In this document: piece by piece, positions 1 to 10,700 of the stretch
How the letters are laid out: each line of letters opens with the position of its first letter
Numbering within the stretch: the stretch's first letter is position 1
Assembly (NCBI GenBank): GCA_963513935.1
Contig: OY740772.1
Coordinates: forward strand, 11,750,098 to 11,814,097
Direction of reading: 5' to 3'
DNA: 64,000 nucleotides
DNA from: Aphrophora alni
Taxonomy: Eukaryota > Arthropoda > Insecta > Hemiptera > Aphrophoridae
Notes under the pieces: model-generated
What the model was told of the DNA's origin: nothing
Databases searched by the model: none
Seen by the model: the letters and a program-made list of their open reading frames with translations, nothing else
Program-made: the position numbers and the translations under genes

Positions 1-261
1 TGGCGGAGCTGTTTTCTTCTTGTAGCATTCTGTTCATTGAGGTATGTGGTCTACCTAGCTTGATTGATGGGGCTATGTTCTTTCTTTGGCAGAGTTTTGA
101 TTTCCCCCAATATAATTAACATTGTTGGGAATATCATTATTAGCGGTGATATGTTCCGTCAAAATTGCTAGCCTCATAAGTGTGGCTGTTTAGATTTTTG
201 TAGCAATAGTAATAGTAAATTGTTGTATTTTTTTAATGCTTTAAATTTTGTGATTTTGTGG

Positions 262-360
262 AGCATATATACCTTCTCTTTCCTATCCGGTCTTTGAGTA
301 ACTCTTGTTCTTTACCATTCCTGAAGCTATTAGAAAATCCGAGGGCTAGGTGTTACAAAC
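262..360 (+). repeat. Directional repeat family, copy 1 (partial)
   Basis: Matches the middle of the family: CTTTCCTATCCGGTCTTT, AACTCTTGTTCTTTACC and GAGGGCTAGG in the usual order. Both ends are missing or too diverged to see. Confidence 0.7.
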
Positions 361-1059
361 TAGTTTTTGTTTGACCAAAATATAAGTAAAATAATCAAAT
401 TAGTAGAAATAATATGCTAAATATTTATATCCGTAACTTCTCTAAAGAAAATAAAAAATAATAAAATTCTTAGTGTTGGGTTTTTGTATTTTTTGTTCGT
501 CTAAACAAAATTTTATGCACGTCACAATTCATTTACTTTTTATTAAAGAGCAGCTAATTACAAACATTAAACACAAAACTCAATTTTTGTTTTGGACATT
601 ACTTTATCAAAATTGGTCTGGGTCTAAACATTTTATACATTTGCGTCTTTTAAAATTTAAAACTACTACCATTTTTTTCTTGTCAATATATTGATTCAAA
701 GTTAATTTTAGAATGTAAACAACAATTCGTCCTTTGTTTGTTTGATGTAAAGCAAAATAAAGAGAAGATGTTTTCCAAACGGTTGATAGCAGTCGAGATG
801 ACCTCACAAGGCCGTTGCCAAGGTCGAATGTACTGTGCATACTTTACCGTAGTAGGCTACTAATTTGAGAAACGTGCTTAGCTGCAAGTAAAGTTAACAA
901 GATGCTGTGCCCTAGCCCCAGCTCTTGCCTTGAACTCTATTTATAGAGAGTCAGTTTTGCTAATTGTAAACATTCAATTAACTTTATTTTAAAAATCATT
1001 CTAATCTGAGTTTAGATACTCCATAAACCTGAATTTCAATTGTAAACACTTTAAAAAAA

Positions 1060-1180
1060 AATCTGTCCTGATCTGGAATCGAACCCAAACGTAATTGTAG
1101 GCATCATTTGAGGTTAATTGATTAAGTTTTGCTCAGATGTAGTTCCCAAGTACTCAAATGAAACTTATTGGTTTACCATC
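1060..1180 (-). repeat. Possible tRNA-derived SINE fragment (minus strand)
   Basis: GGTTCGATTCCAGATCAGGA, then CAGATTTTTT on the minus strand, is a B box followed by a T run. A similar B box and GACAGATCAG tail occurs at 48980-49000. No clear A box is visible. Confidence 0.35.
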
Positions 1181-1360
1181 TCACCAAAAATTATAGTACT
1201 TGAGGTATCGGTTAAAAGTGAAAATCAGCAACAAAGCTGATTATAAAAGATGTCATTGTCTGTGTTAGATTGATCTTGTAAACAAATTACCAAGAAATTA
1301 TGTTTGTAGTTTTTTACGATAATTTAGTTAACCTTTGATATCTAGAACAAATTTAAGGTA

Positions 1361-1361
<1 letters not shown>

Positions 1362-1403
<42 letters not shown>

Positions 1404-1442
1404 CACACACACATTGTAATATATATATATATATTTATATAT
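1362..1442. repeat. TA/CA microsatellite
   Basis: A run of about twenty TA units is followed by a short CA run and a second TA run. Confidence 0.95.
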
Positions 1443-3065
1443 ACACATAAACACCTGGCCAAAAATACGTAAGTACCAATTTAAAAAGCAATTTGTTTTT
1501 AGTTAAAAGATGAAAAAATAATTTGCTTCTTGTAAATATTTTGTAATGTTATTGGTTTTCGAGATATTTGATAATACACATTTTTTAAATATTGAAAATG
1601 TTTTTAAAAGGTTACATAAATAATGTTTAGTAAATGTTCACTCAATATTTTATCTACTTACAAAGATATAATATTTTTACGATAAAACACAAAATAAAGC
1701 GTTTCGAGTCCTATGTTTATACGAACTTCTTTTCTAATTTTCGCTCTAGAATCAGTTCCCGAAATATTACAGTGCAATTTTGAATCACCCTTTATACGTG
1801 TGTGTGATAGTATCTAATATCATACAGTAGGTTATAACAATTCCCCAAAATTCAGCTCTATATATTTGGAACATTGTATATTATCCTACGTATAAAAAAG
1901 GAGTTTCTAATCTCACTTGAAAATCTTTGTAAACAATCGTTGAATTTTCGAGAAAGCGGGCGGAGTGTGTAGAGAAAGCCCTGCAGGGATATCGGAATCG
2001 TGAATTCCACACAGCAGATACCGATCATAAAACACTGAGAGCAAAGACCTTTAGGCCTAAGGCGATATAGGCTTAGTGATTAATGCCCCATTCTGTTGAC
2101 TTGGCTAATTGATTTATGCCTAGCCATGACCACGGGCTAACAGTTTTGTGTTGCCCAACCCTACTGCAGGAGTTTGTGGGGGGTTTTTATTTCCTAGTGT
2201 ATCTGTGTGACCATTCAAGGAAATTAATTGTGCACACAAAGCTGAATAAATTTTGTAGTACCTGAATTGTCTCCAAAAATAGATAGTAACAGGAGTATTT
2301 CCTCCTAATCCTATAATGAAAATGCCCCCCCCTCTAATAAAGTTTTACCGGGGTGAAAATAAAAGAGGGACAAACTCTTGGTAACAAATTCAAACCCTTC
2401 TCATAAATAAAGATGACATCAAAGACAAAGTACTCGACAACATACATGCACTCAACAACATTGTTTTGAAATCAATACATGAACAATAAGTAATTATAAT
2501 TTAATTCTTTTATGACATATTTTCAAAAATTGTAAATTATTTCTTCGTGTAGGAGTTACAGTTATATTTGTAAAAAAATTGTTAAAATTTATAGATGTTA
2601 TACATAAATTGTATAAAAAAAAATGTTTGCAGAAAGGAGATTTGAAAGAAAAACAGAAATAAATATGCAAACATTTAAAACTATTACTATTTTGATTATT
2701 TTCCGTCTTCTCCAAATAACTTCTTTTTTTTTTTAACAGGGTTTTTTAAAAAAAGTCTAAAATAAAAATACAATTCGCTAACTATTCTTGCCTGTTAACG
2801 TCTTGGTTTACCGTGAATTTATCCAGCTGTTAAAAAATAGTATGCTTTCCTAGAGAGTAGAATGACTCATAACTCGTATTTGCAGAAGGTATTTTTGTTG
2901 AAATATCAAGGTTTGTAGCCCAAAAACCAGTGTGGCAAACTGTAGGTACTGTAAAAGAAAATTACAGTTCGTGAATGATTTAGAAAAAAGAAAACAAATA
3001 TGATCGGAATTCATATTGGTAGTTTGTCATAAGCAGTTTTTGCATATTAACATTGATTTCCCCTC

Positions 3066-3290
3066 AGAGGCTCACTCATTGCAAGTGTGAGTGTGATGTA
3101 TCTGGATCTACACCTTTCTACATGTAGTCTTAAGTTAGATCCCTCTCTTTCATCAGGTCTCTCTTGACCAACTCTTGTTCTCTTCTAAGCCTAATACTGT
3201 TAGAGTATTTGACAGTTATGAGTCTTTTATTTTATCTTCTTTTTTTTATAAGGTGATGATCATCGAACGGATTTTCACTTCTAAAACAAA
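3066..3290 (+). repeat. Directional repeat family, copy 2
   Basis: Contains the ordered blocks TGGATCTACACCTTTCT, TTAGATCCCTCTCTTTCAT, GACCAACTCTTGTTCTCTTC, TATTTGACAG, TCTTTTATTTTATCTTC and ATAAGGTGATGATCAT. These recur in all full copies of a roughly 240-bp family that I do not recognise. Confidence 0.85.
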
Positions 3291-3377
3291 ATTAACATTG
3301 ATTTAATTGGAACTTATACATTTTCATTTTATAACATGATAACATAGATTAAATATTACTTTCAATGGTACATTATA

Positions 3378-3625
3378 GTGAGTACAGGCTTAGCACTCCC
3401 TAGGTAACCTAGCTGGATCTACACCTATTTCCATGTAGTTTAGGTTAGATCCCTTTATTTTATTTTCCTATCAGGTCTTTATTGACTAATTCTTATTCTT
3501 TTCTGACCCTGATTCTATTAGAGTATTCAAGGGCTATGTGTCTTTATTTTATGCTCCATTCTTTTTTTTTTTTTTATGACCTTATAAGGTTTTTGCCTTT
3601 AAAGAAGAAGAAGAGAGTAACATTA
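3378..3625 (+). repeat. Directional repeat family, copy 3
   Basis: Starts at AGTGAGTACAGGCTTAG and continues with CTAGCTGGATCTACACCT, GGTTAGATCCCTTTATTTT and CTATTAGAGTATTCAAGGGC. It ends in TTTTGCCTTTAAAG followed by AAG repeats. The short AAG-type tail would suit a retroposed element. It lies head-to-tail with copy 2, about 90 bases apart. Confidence 0.88.
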
Positions 3626-4538
3626 AATATTCCAAGTATGCAATTTTCCAAAAACTCAAACTGGTGCAATAGAAATTTCCAAATAGTCTACATAGTATAA
3701 ACTTATGTGGTGTTCAAAATTGATTTCGAGTTTTTCTGGAAAATTTCAATTTTCAGGTTCCCTGAGTACAGCCCAAATGAGTGGACCGATTTCAATTAAA
3801 TGTATATGTGGACATATTTTTTCTTATCTTAAGGTGTTTCCTTTCATTTGATTTATACATAAAATTTTAGGGGTAGCTGGCATAAGAGTAAAACCAAAAT
3901 TCCATTTTTTTTCAAACTCGGCTCTAATGATTTTCGTTAAATTTGTTTTAAATTTCACTAGTGATCCAAACAAAATTTTTTCAAAAATACTGGTTTGGGC
4001 ATTCTTTGTTAAAAAAAGAGGCATGGCCACTGTCAAAACTTTTAATTATCTCAAAATCTTCATAAGAAATTTAGATACAATTTTAATTTTTTGAAATTGT
4101 ACGAGTATATAACATAAATGGGGTTTACGGTTCTTTTCATTATTTCTTAAATAATAAGGAGCCATATTCTCATTTTATTTGTAGTTTTACATGTTGGTTT
4201 GTGTTATGATTGTTTACATTTCACCATAATTTAATAGATATTACTGCAGCTGATTTTGAAATATTCATGTTTCATTTTCCCTTTTTGATTGGTTAGTCTT
4301 GAACATTTTTGGGGAGATGGTAACCAATATTTGGGGGGGGGGGAGTAAGTATTATTAAGTACAATTTAGCAAAATTTTAGAAAAATTGTTAAAGCTAATT
4401 TCGAGTTGAAAAAGCATATCTTACTTTTTTACACCATCAAATTTTAATCAAAACTTGTTAATTTTAAAAGACACTCACTTATTTCTTAACATAAAACAAG
4501 ACAACCCTGTACTTAATTGACATTTCTGTTTGTTTCAG

Positions 4539-4723
4539 ATGACCAATTAGAATCAGGGTATAGATCAGCTGTTCAGGAATGTGCTCTTGTGGTGTCTCTA
4601 CAGATGTTCAACTTAATTGTTGAACGATGTGTTCAGCTCCTCAAAGAACAAAGTTCTGAGCCTCAGCAAAATAATAGACTTATAGTGAATGCAGATGTCC
4701 AGGTCCTTCTACCTGCCATCAAA
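4539..4723 (+). CDS. SMG6: SMG6 exon a: helical domain, 5'-most exon visible
   Basis: Acceptor TTTGTTTCAG ends at 4538 and donor GTAAGT starts at 4724. The exon opens with two bases that complete a split codon, then reads DQLESGYRSAVQECALVVSL and onward to VQVLLPAIK. This fits the end of the SMG6 helical domain, where a Cys-rich amphipathic helix precedes the LLPxxKxWCDW motif. The missing first base must come from an exon I could not find in the 4.5 kb to the left, so the preceding intron is at least 4.5 kb. The exon ends in phase 0. Confidence 0.9.
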
Positions 4724-7700
4724 GTAAGTTTAGTGTTAGTGGATTACCTGAGAATTTAAGTTAATGTAAATAATGTATTCACAATTATGTTTTCATGCAA
4801 TTTGTCTGTTTGCACTATTATTAAGAAATAAGGATGGTGATCTGATTTTACGATTTACTAAACATTTTAATATTTAATATAATAATAATCTTTATTGTTT
4901 GAGGCAAAGTTAGGTCCTCTCTTCCACTTAACCTCCACATAATATGTGATCAGTGTAAATTTATATTTAGAAATAGCAGTTAGGGGATTGTGACATCGGT
5001 GATTTCTTAAAAGCTATTATGGTTCCAATCTAGCAGATTAGTCTTCTTAAGGAGTTTTAATGCACTGATTAGGTCAGCTTGCAAAAGTTCAGTAGGTGCT
5101 TGTGGTCCAAACAACCTAAGTCTCTTGCCAGTAAGAGCCACACAAGCAAAGATTATGCCTCTCCAGTTGGCTTACTCCCATTGGATTACAACCAACTAAC
5201 TGCATATTGGGTTGAAGAATTCACAATAATTCAGGAGTTAAACATTTTCAATTTTTTGGAATTTTTCTCTCGGTTACAGACTAAAAGCTACAATTTTGTT
5301 TCTTTTCCAAATTTCTCTATTTTTTTCAAGTTTCTAGCTCATCTGGAATTTGTATAAATGAATGAGTAGATTCCAGCTTTAGCAGGGAGTTTTTTTTTTT
5401 TTTTTTTTTTTTTTTAGATTTCCAATCTATACTAATCATCTCCAAAATCCCCTCTTTTTGTTTCATAAACTTGAAAATCACTATTATGAGTTGTGTAGAT
5501 CTTAAAACTACAGTATAATAATACATTAAGGATATACAACCCTGGGATTGGTAGGATACTTAAATCCTTAAAAGCTTCCCTGTATGACCTTGTGAAATCT
5601 AATTGTTAAATTCCTTTAACAGGTGGGGTGAGGGGATAAAAATGGGCTTTAGTCTCAAATTAAGAATATTTTAAATTATGGTCTGATTTTGATGAGGCTT
5701 AATTTTTAGTACTTTAGAGCAATGAGTTGGAATTTGACATACATTTTTTACGTGATTTTTGTATACCTCCAAAATAAACCAACATTTTTAAAGAGGGTTG
5801 ATTTACTGACTTACATTCAAATTGACTGTCATTTATTTTTTCTACAGCAATTAATTTAAATGTAAAATAATTTTCCTACATAGATTAAAAAGCTATGTGC
5901 TAAGCATATTACTACTGTATTTTCAAAATAATAAAGGTAAATAATATAGGCATTGAAATATTGATTATAATTTTCCTCGATCAATTGTAAATTTTTTGAG
6001 CTTAGTTTCTCCCTAAACTGACTACAATGGCCTGTCAGTTCACCCTGCAATGAGATGTTTTTCTAATACATTGGAAGCATTTGGTCAAAAATTTATATAA
6101 AACCAACGACATATGGTGGGTATAACATATTGCCGTATATAATGGTGTTCAGAAAAAGCAGAAATATATTTTGTTAATTATTAAAAATTTTCAGAGGGAG
6201 AACTAAAATATATATATTTTTTAAATCAGGTTTGACAACAAATTAATATGAATTTATATCCATAAAAGAAGAAACTGTTATATATAAAAATTATTATAAA
6301 ACTGGAACTCAATTTCTGACAAATATGTATAGTAAATTTAAAAAAAACTTGCATATTTAAATTCTGCATGTAGTGTCTCTACGATGACAAATAGTGAAAT
6401 AATTGTCAAAAATGTATATTTGAATCCTAACTTCCAAGAAAATGTGATATTCATATAGGCCTAGTTCGAGTTCCAGCAGAGTAGAGTCACCAGCATAAGT
6501 GTAGGGAATGGGGACTTCTTCATATGTATAGTTTTGAGGTCCACCAGGGCCGAGACACTGACTCAAGCGAAGTGAATAGAGCTTATTTAATACTGTGTAT
6601 ACTAGGGTAAGACCCCTTGATCGACCAATAGAATTTATAGTCTGTATGAAGTAACCTGTCTCCTGACCCTTCGACTACCTGGGACAGGCCCAGGTCATTC
6701 ACTTGCACTCTGCGACATCCACAGCTGTTTTCCTAAATAGTCACCTTTTAGTTTCTCCACTAGCTTAAGTAACTTTTTTACCCAAATCATAATTTCTGAA
6801 ATTTTATCAAATATTTGAAAAGTACATAAAAAAAATAAGATCAACGATACTAAACAAGGGCAAATTTGATAAAAAACAAACAATAGATTATAGAGGGAAT
6901 AAGAAATATAGAAGTAGTCTGTTTAAAGCTTTTAATAATAAAGTTGGTTTTATGTAACAATATGACAATGAAATTACATTACATATTACAAAAATAATAT
7001 TTCAGTATCATTTATAAGTCACGTGGTTTTCATGTAACGAGCGTCACAAGGAAAACTTGTGTTTTGCGTCATAACAGTGCCGTCACTTGGAACATTTGTT
7101 TCATGGCTGCATACAGACGTTGGCTAGAGTTTTAAAATCTATTGGTTTTAAATGGAAAAAATTAAACAACAGAAAAGTTCTGATGGAGAAACCATCAGTG
7201 GCCCTATTCGATAGTGACGGCGATCCCGACATGGGAGTGGCACCTCTGGAGTAATCAGGTATGATAAAATCTTGAATTTATTTTTACATATATTCTCAGA
7301 TTCTAAGGTATAAATGCACAGTTAACATAATCAACTAAACTAAACGAATTTCCAAACAACTACTATTCAAAAATAAAAATAAACCATGGAAGTTTTTATT
7401 AGTGTTATATTTGACATCTAAAATAGCCTATCAACTTGGGGAACAATATTCGTACTCGAGCTCAAAGATAAAAAAATAAAGGTAATTTTGTACAAATATT
7501 AACTTATTAACAATCAAGTAATAAATAATAAGTAATAAAATTCTAAAATGTGGGTTAGAATTATTAGTCCTATTTTTTTTTTTTTAATAGAGACATTTTC
7601 ATGATTGATTTTTCTTAAAAAAAATATAAACTATCTTATTAAGGCTCGGCTGTACCCGTGGACCGGATGCGTATATTCCCATAAGACTAATGTTAAATTT

Positions 7701-10700
7701 TAAACCATTTTGCTGCCGTAGAACAATGATTTATGTGTCATATGAAAGATGTGATTAATACGCATTGGTTTTCCTTTTTACTTTTTTGAATAACAAATTT
7801 ACATTAACAGGAAAAATATTGCAAATTGTTATAATTTTTAGAGATTAATATTGATAAAACGGTTAACCTGGTAAAAAAACTGAAAAGCAATGTTACTGCG
7901 TATTAACCACATCTTTCATATGACACATAAATTATTGTTCTACGGCGAAAGATACAGCAGAAAAATGGTTTAAGGTTTAACATTAGTCTTATGGGAATAT
8001 ACGCATCCGGCCGACAGGTACAGCCGAGCCTTAAATTTAATTGACATATTTTACAGCCCTTCTTTACTTGCAGATTCATGGTACGTGATGGCCCCTCGCT
8101 GGAATCAACAAACTGCGCTAATGAAAACTACCCTGACCCCATATTCATCTAAAATAAACATAATTTATAGTCTAGAATATTCTTATAACAGTTTGTAAGA
8201 TATTATTTGTATTGTGCCTATAACTTTGTAGTACAGTAGTTAATGTAAATAGTTAATATTTATTATTTTTGTAATATATAACGTAATTTCATTGTCATAT
8301 TGTTACATAAAACCAACTTTATTATTACAAGATTTAAACAGACTACTTCTATATTTCTTATTACCTCTATATTGTTAGTTTTTATCAAATTTGCCCTTGT
8401 TTAGTATCGTTGATCTTATTTTTTTATGTACTTTTCAAATATTTGATAACATTTCGGAAATTATGATTTAGGTAAAAAAGTTACTTAAGCTAGTGGGGAA
8501 GCTTATAGGCGACTAATTAGGTAAACAACTGCGGGCGACGCCGAGTGCCGGTGAATGGCCCGGGCCTGTCCCAGGTAGCTGGAGGGTCAGGAGACAGGTT
8601 ACTTCATACAGAGTATAAGATTCTCACAAAACCCACTTACTTTTAGAGGATATGGTTTTTTAAATAACGGATTGGGCTGGGTAAGTACCATGATCACACC
8701 CATCAACATTTTTATATATGTTACAAAGCCTTATATTTGAAATTTAGATTTAAAATCATCAATGAAAGCCTAAAATTGATGTTTTTATGTTTTAGATATG
8801 GTGTGATTGGCTGCTTTGTCACAGCAGTGTATGGAACCCTCCACCATCTTGTCGAGATTATAGAGTGGGGTAAGTTTTAATAGTTTATTAGTTAATTTAA
8901 ATAAGTTACTGTAGACAACACTACCTCAGAACCAAAAAAATGTAAAGTAAATGGTGAAAGAATGATACACACATATACAAAAACATATGTTTAACAAGAC
9001 AAAGATATTCTTTAAACATAGTTATTTACTCCACTGTGCTCAAGTTATTTGAAAATCCTGGCCTACCTCATTCACCACTGTCATCCTCTCTCTTCAGTCT
9101 TCTACAACCTCTTTCTCCCATCTGCTTTAGATCATCCCTGTTATTATTACTCTTCCATCTTTTCTGGAGTTGCTCTCTTCTTCTCCCGTCTTCCACCATC
9201 TCTCATCTTAATTATCATTTCCTTGTTCATCCTTTCGCAAAATGATCCAACCACTTCAACCGTGCTATTTTCTTTCTAGCACAAAGTTTGTGACTACTTT
9301 CAAGTTTGTTCTTATTCTCTACATTCAGTTTTCTTCAACTGCTTTAAATATCATTAGGAATATTTTTCTCTCCTACAGTAATTATAACTATTTTAAGATG
9401 TTTGTATATATAAAATATCAAATATGTATTTAGTATAGAGAACAATGTCGAGTATTATCGAACATTTTCAATATTTTTACTGTTAATGCTCCATTTTGAT
9501 TTTAAAAGAGGACACCAATGTAAATTTTGTTTGTTTGGAACATTAGGATTTCATTTGAGTAAACTTCATCAAAATTAAAGTGTTGGTTTCAGAATAACAT
9601 TAAAATTTAATCTTATCATGAAGTGTCTTTGATCATGAAAAACCATGAATTTCAACCGTCTCGAAATGAGATGTTTTATGACGGTACACTTTTTCATTTA
9701 AACCAATATCTTTTAACCCAATGGACTAATTGTGATGAAACGAACAAAATTTGATCTAAAACTTTTCAAATATATAGGGAAAAATTCGTTAGATTGCAAA
9801 TTGTTTTTCTCCTATTAGGGTTGAATTTTTCAAAAATTGAAAGTCACCATAGTTTTTGTTGTAGAACTTTTAGGCCCTGAAACTACTTTTTTCCCTATCA
9901 CTAGCGGATTTCATTAAATATTTATAAAAGAATTTATAAGAATTTGAGACGATTTTGACAAATATTTTGACTTATATGGTCTCAAAATTGCTCTATAATT
10001 TCTATTTTGTACGTCTATAAAAACGTTTTCCTACTTCAATATGCGAAGAATTTTCCTGCTTTTTTTTTGAATTTTCCTACTTCAATTTTACCTCAGGGGT
10101 TCACTTCAGTGAGGAGGAGAGGGACTTGGCTGGATCTACACTTTTATTTCATATAGTCTTGGGTTAGATCCCTTTCTTATTTTTTCTATCCAGTCTCTCT
10201 TGACCAACTCTCCTTCTTTTTGACCCTGATGCTTGGAGTGATCAAGGGCTAGGGGTCTTTATTTTATCTTCTCTTCTATTTTATAAAGTGATGATGACCG
10301 AGAGGGTTTTTGTCTTTAAACAACAAGAAAAAAAGTACACAATTTTCTGAACATAATGCTGTATTTTCATTCCCGTAAAATGACAAGTACAGATTGAATA
10401 ACGATGAAAGTACCTCATAAAAAACTATAAATTTCAACTGCCTCGAATAGTTGTATGTATTTTTGTATAGTAGACTTTTTCATTTAAGCTGCGGTATCTT
10501 TTAATCCAATAGACCGATTTTAGTGAAATAAACAAAATCTGGTGTAAAATATGTTGGATCCACAATAATTTTCCCATTATTATTAAAAAGAGGTGTCAAA
10601 AACCCCCATAAAACTTTTCAACTCCCAGAAATTTTTTTTCTCTGATAACTACCAAACTTCGGATATTTTTGAATATTAAAAAAAAAGACATTTTCTGAGA

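Larger units (their letters stand above)
1..4538 (+). other. Intronic sequence upstream of the first visible SMG6 exon
   Basis: I see no SMG6 exon here. Contents: a TA/CA microsatellite near 1362-1440; a slightly GC-richer unidentified block at 1920-2170; a possible tRNA-derived repeat head near 1075; copies of the directional repeat at 262-360, 3066-3290 and 3378-3625; and part of the repeat family with a 'TGGACCGATTT' core near 3740-4030. A motif GAATCACCCTTTATACG at about 1782 resembles the terminus of a DNA transposon, but no partner end was found. Confidence 0.6.
6636..8617. mobile_element. DNA transposon remnant with about 360-bp inverted repeats
   Basis: Left arm about 6636-7000 and right arm about 8258-8617 are reverse complements with roughly 85-90% agreement by eye (for example AACCTGTCTCCTGACCCT against AGGGTCAGGAGACAGGTT). 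Between them, + strand 7130-7254 reads VLKSIGFKWKKLNNRKVLME, then KPSVALFDSDGD. This resembles the N-terminal helix region of insect DDE-type transposases, which have a K-x-x-x-NNRKxLxEK motif. Frame RFMVRDGPSLESTNCANENY near 8073-8150 could be its C-terminal end. The catalytic core is missing and a second element sits inside. The superfamily is not determined. Confidence 0.75.
4724..8795 (+). other. SMG6 intron a-b (4.1 kb)
   Basis: Holds a minus-strand LINE 3' end (4868-5255), a T run at 5391-5416, a block at 6360-6480 that recurs near 61495-61620, and a composite inverted-repeat transposon (6636-8617). Nothing else was identified in 5420-6350. Confidence 0.75.

Noticed and set aside
1..41. 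Possible exon ending at GTATGT (position 42)
   Set aside because: The only frame compatible with the next SMG6 exon has a stop (TAG at 23-25), and the encoded residues do not resemble SMG6.
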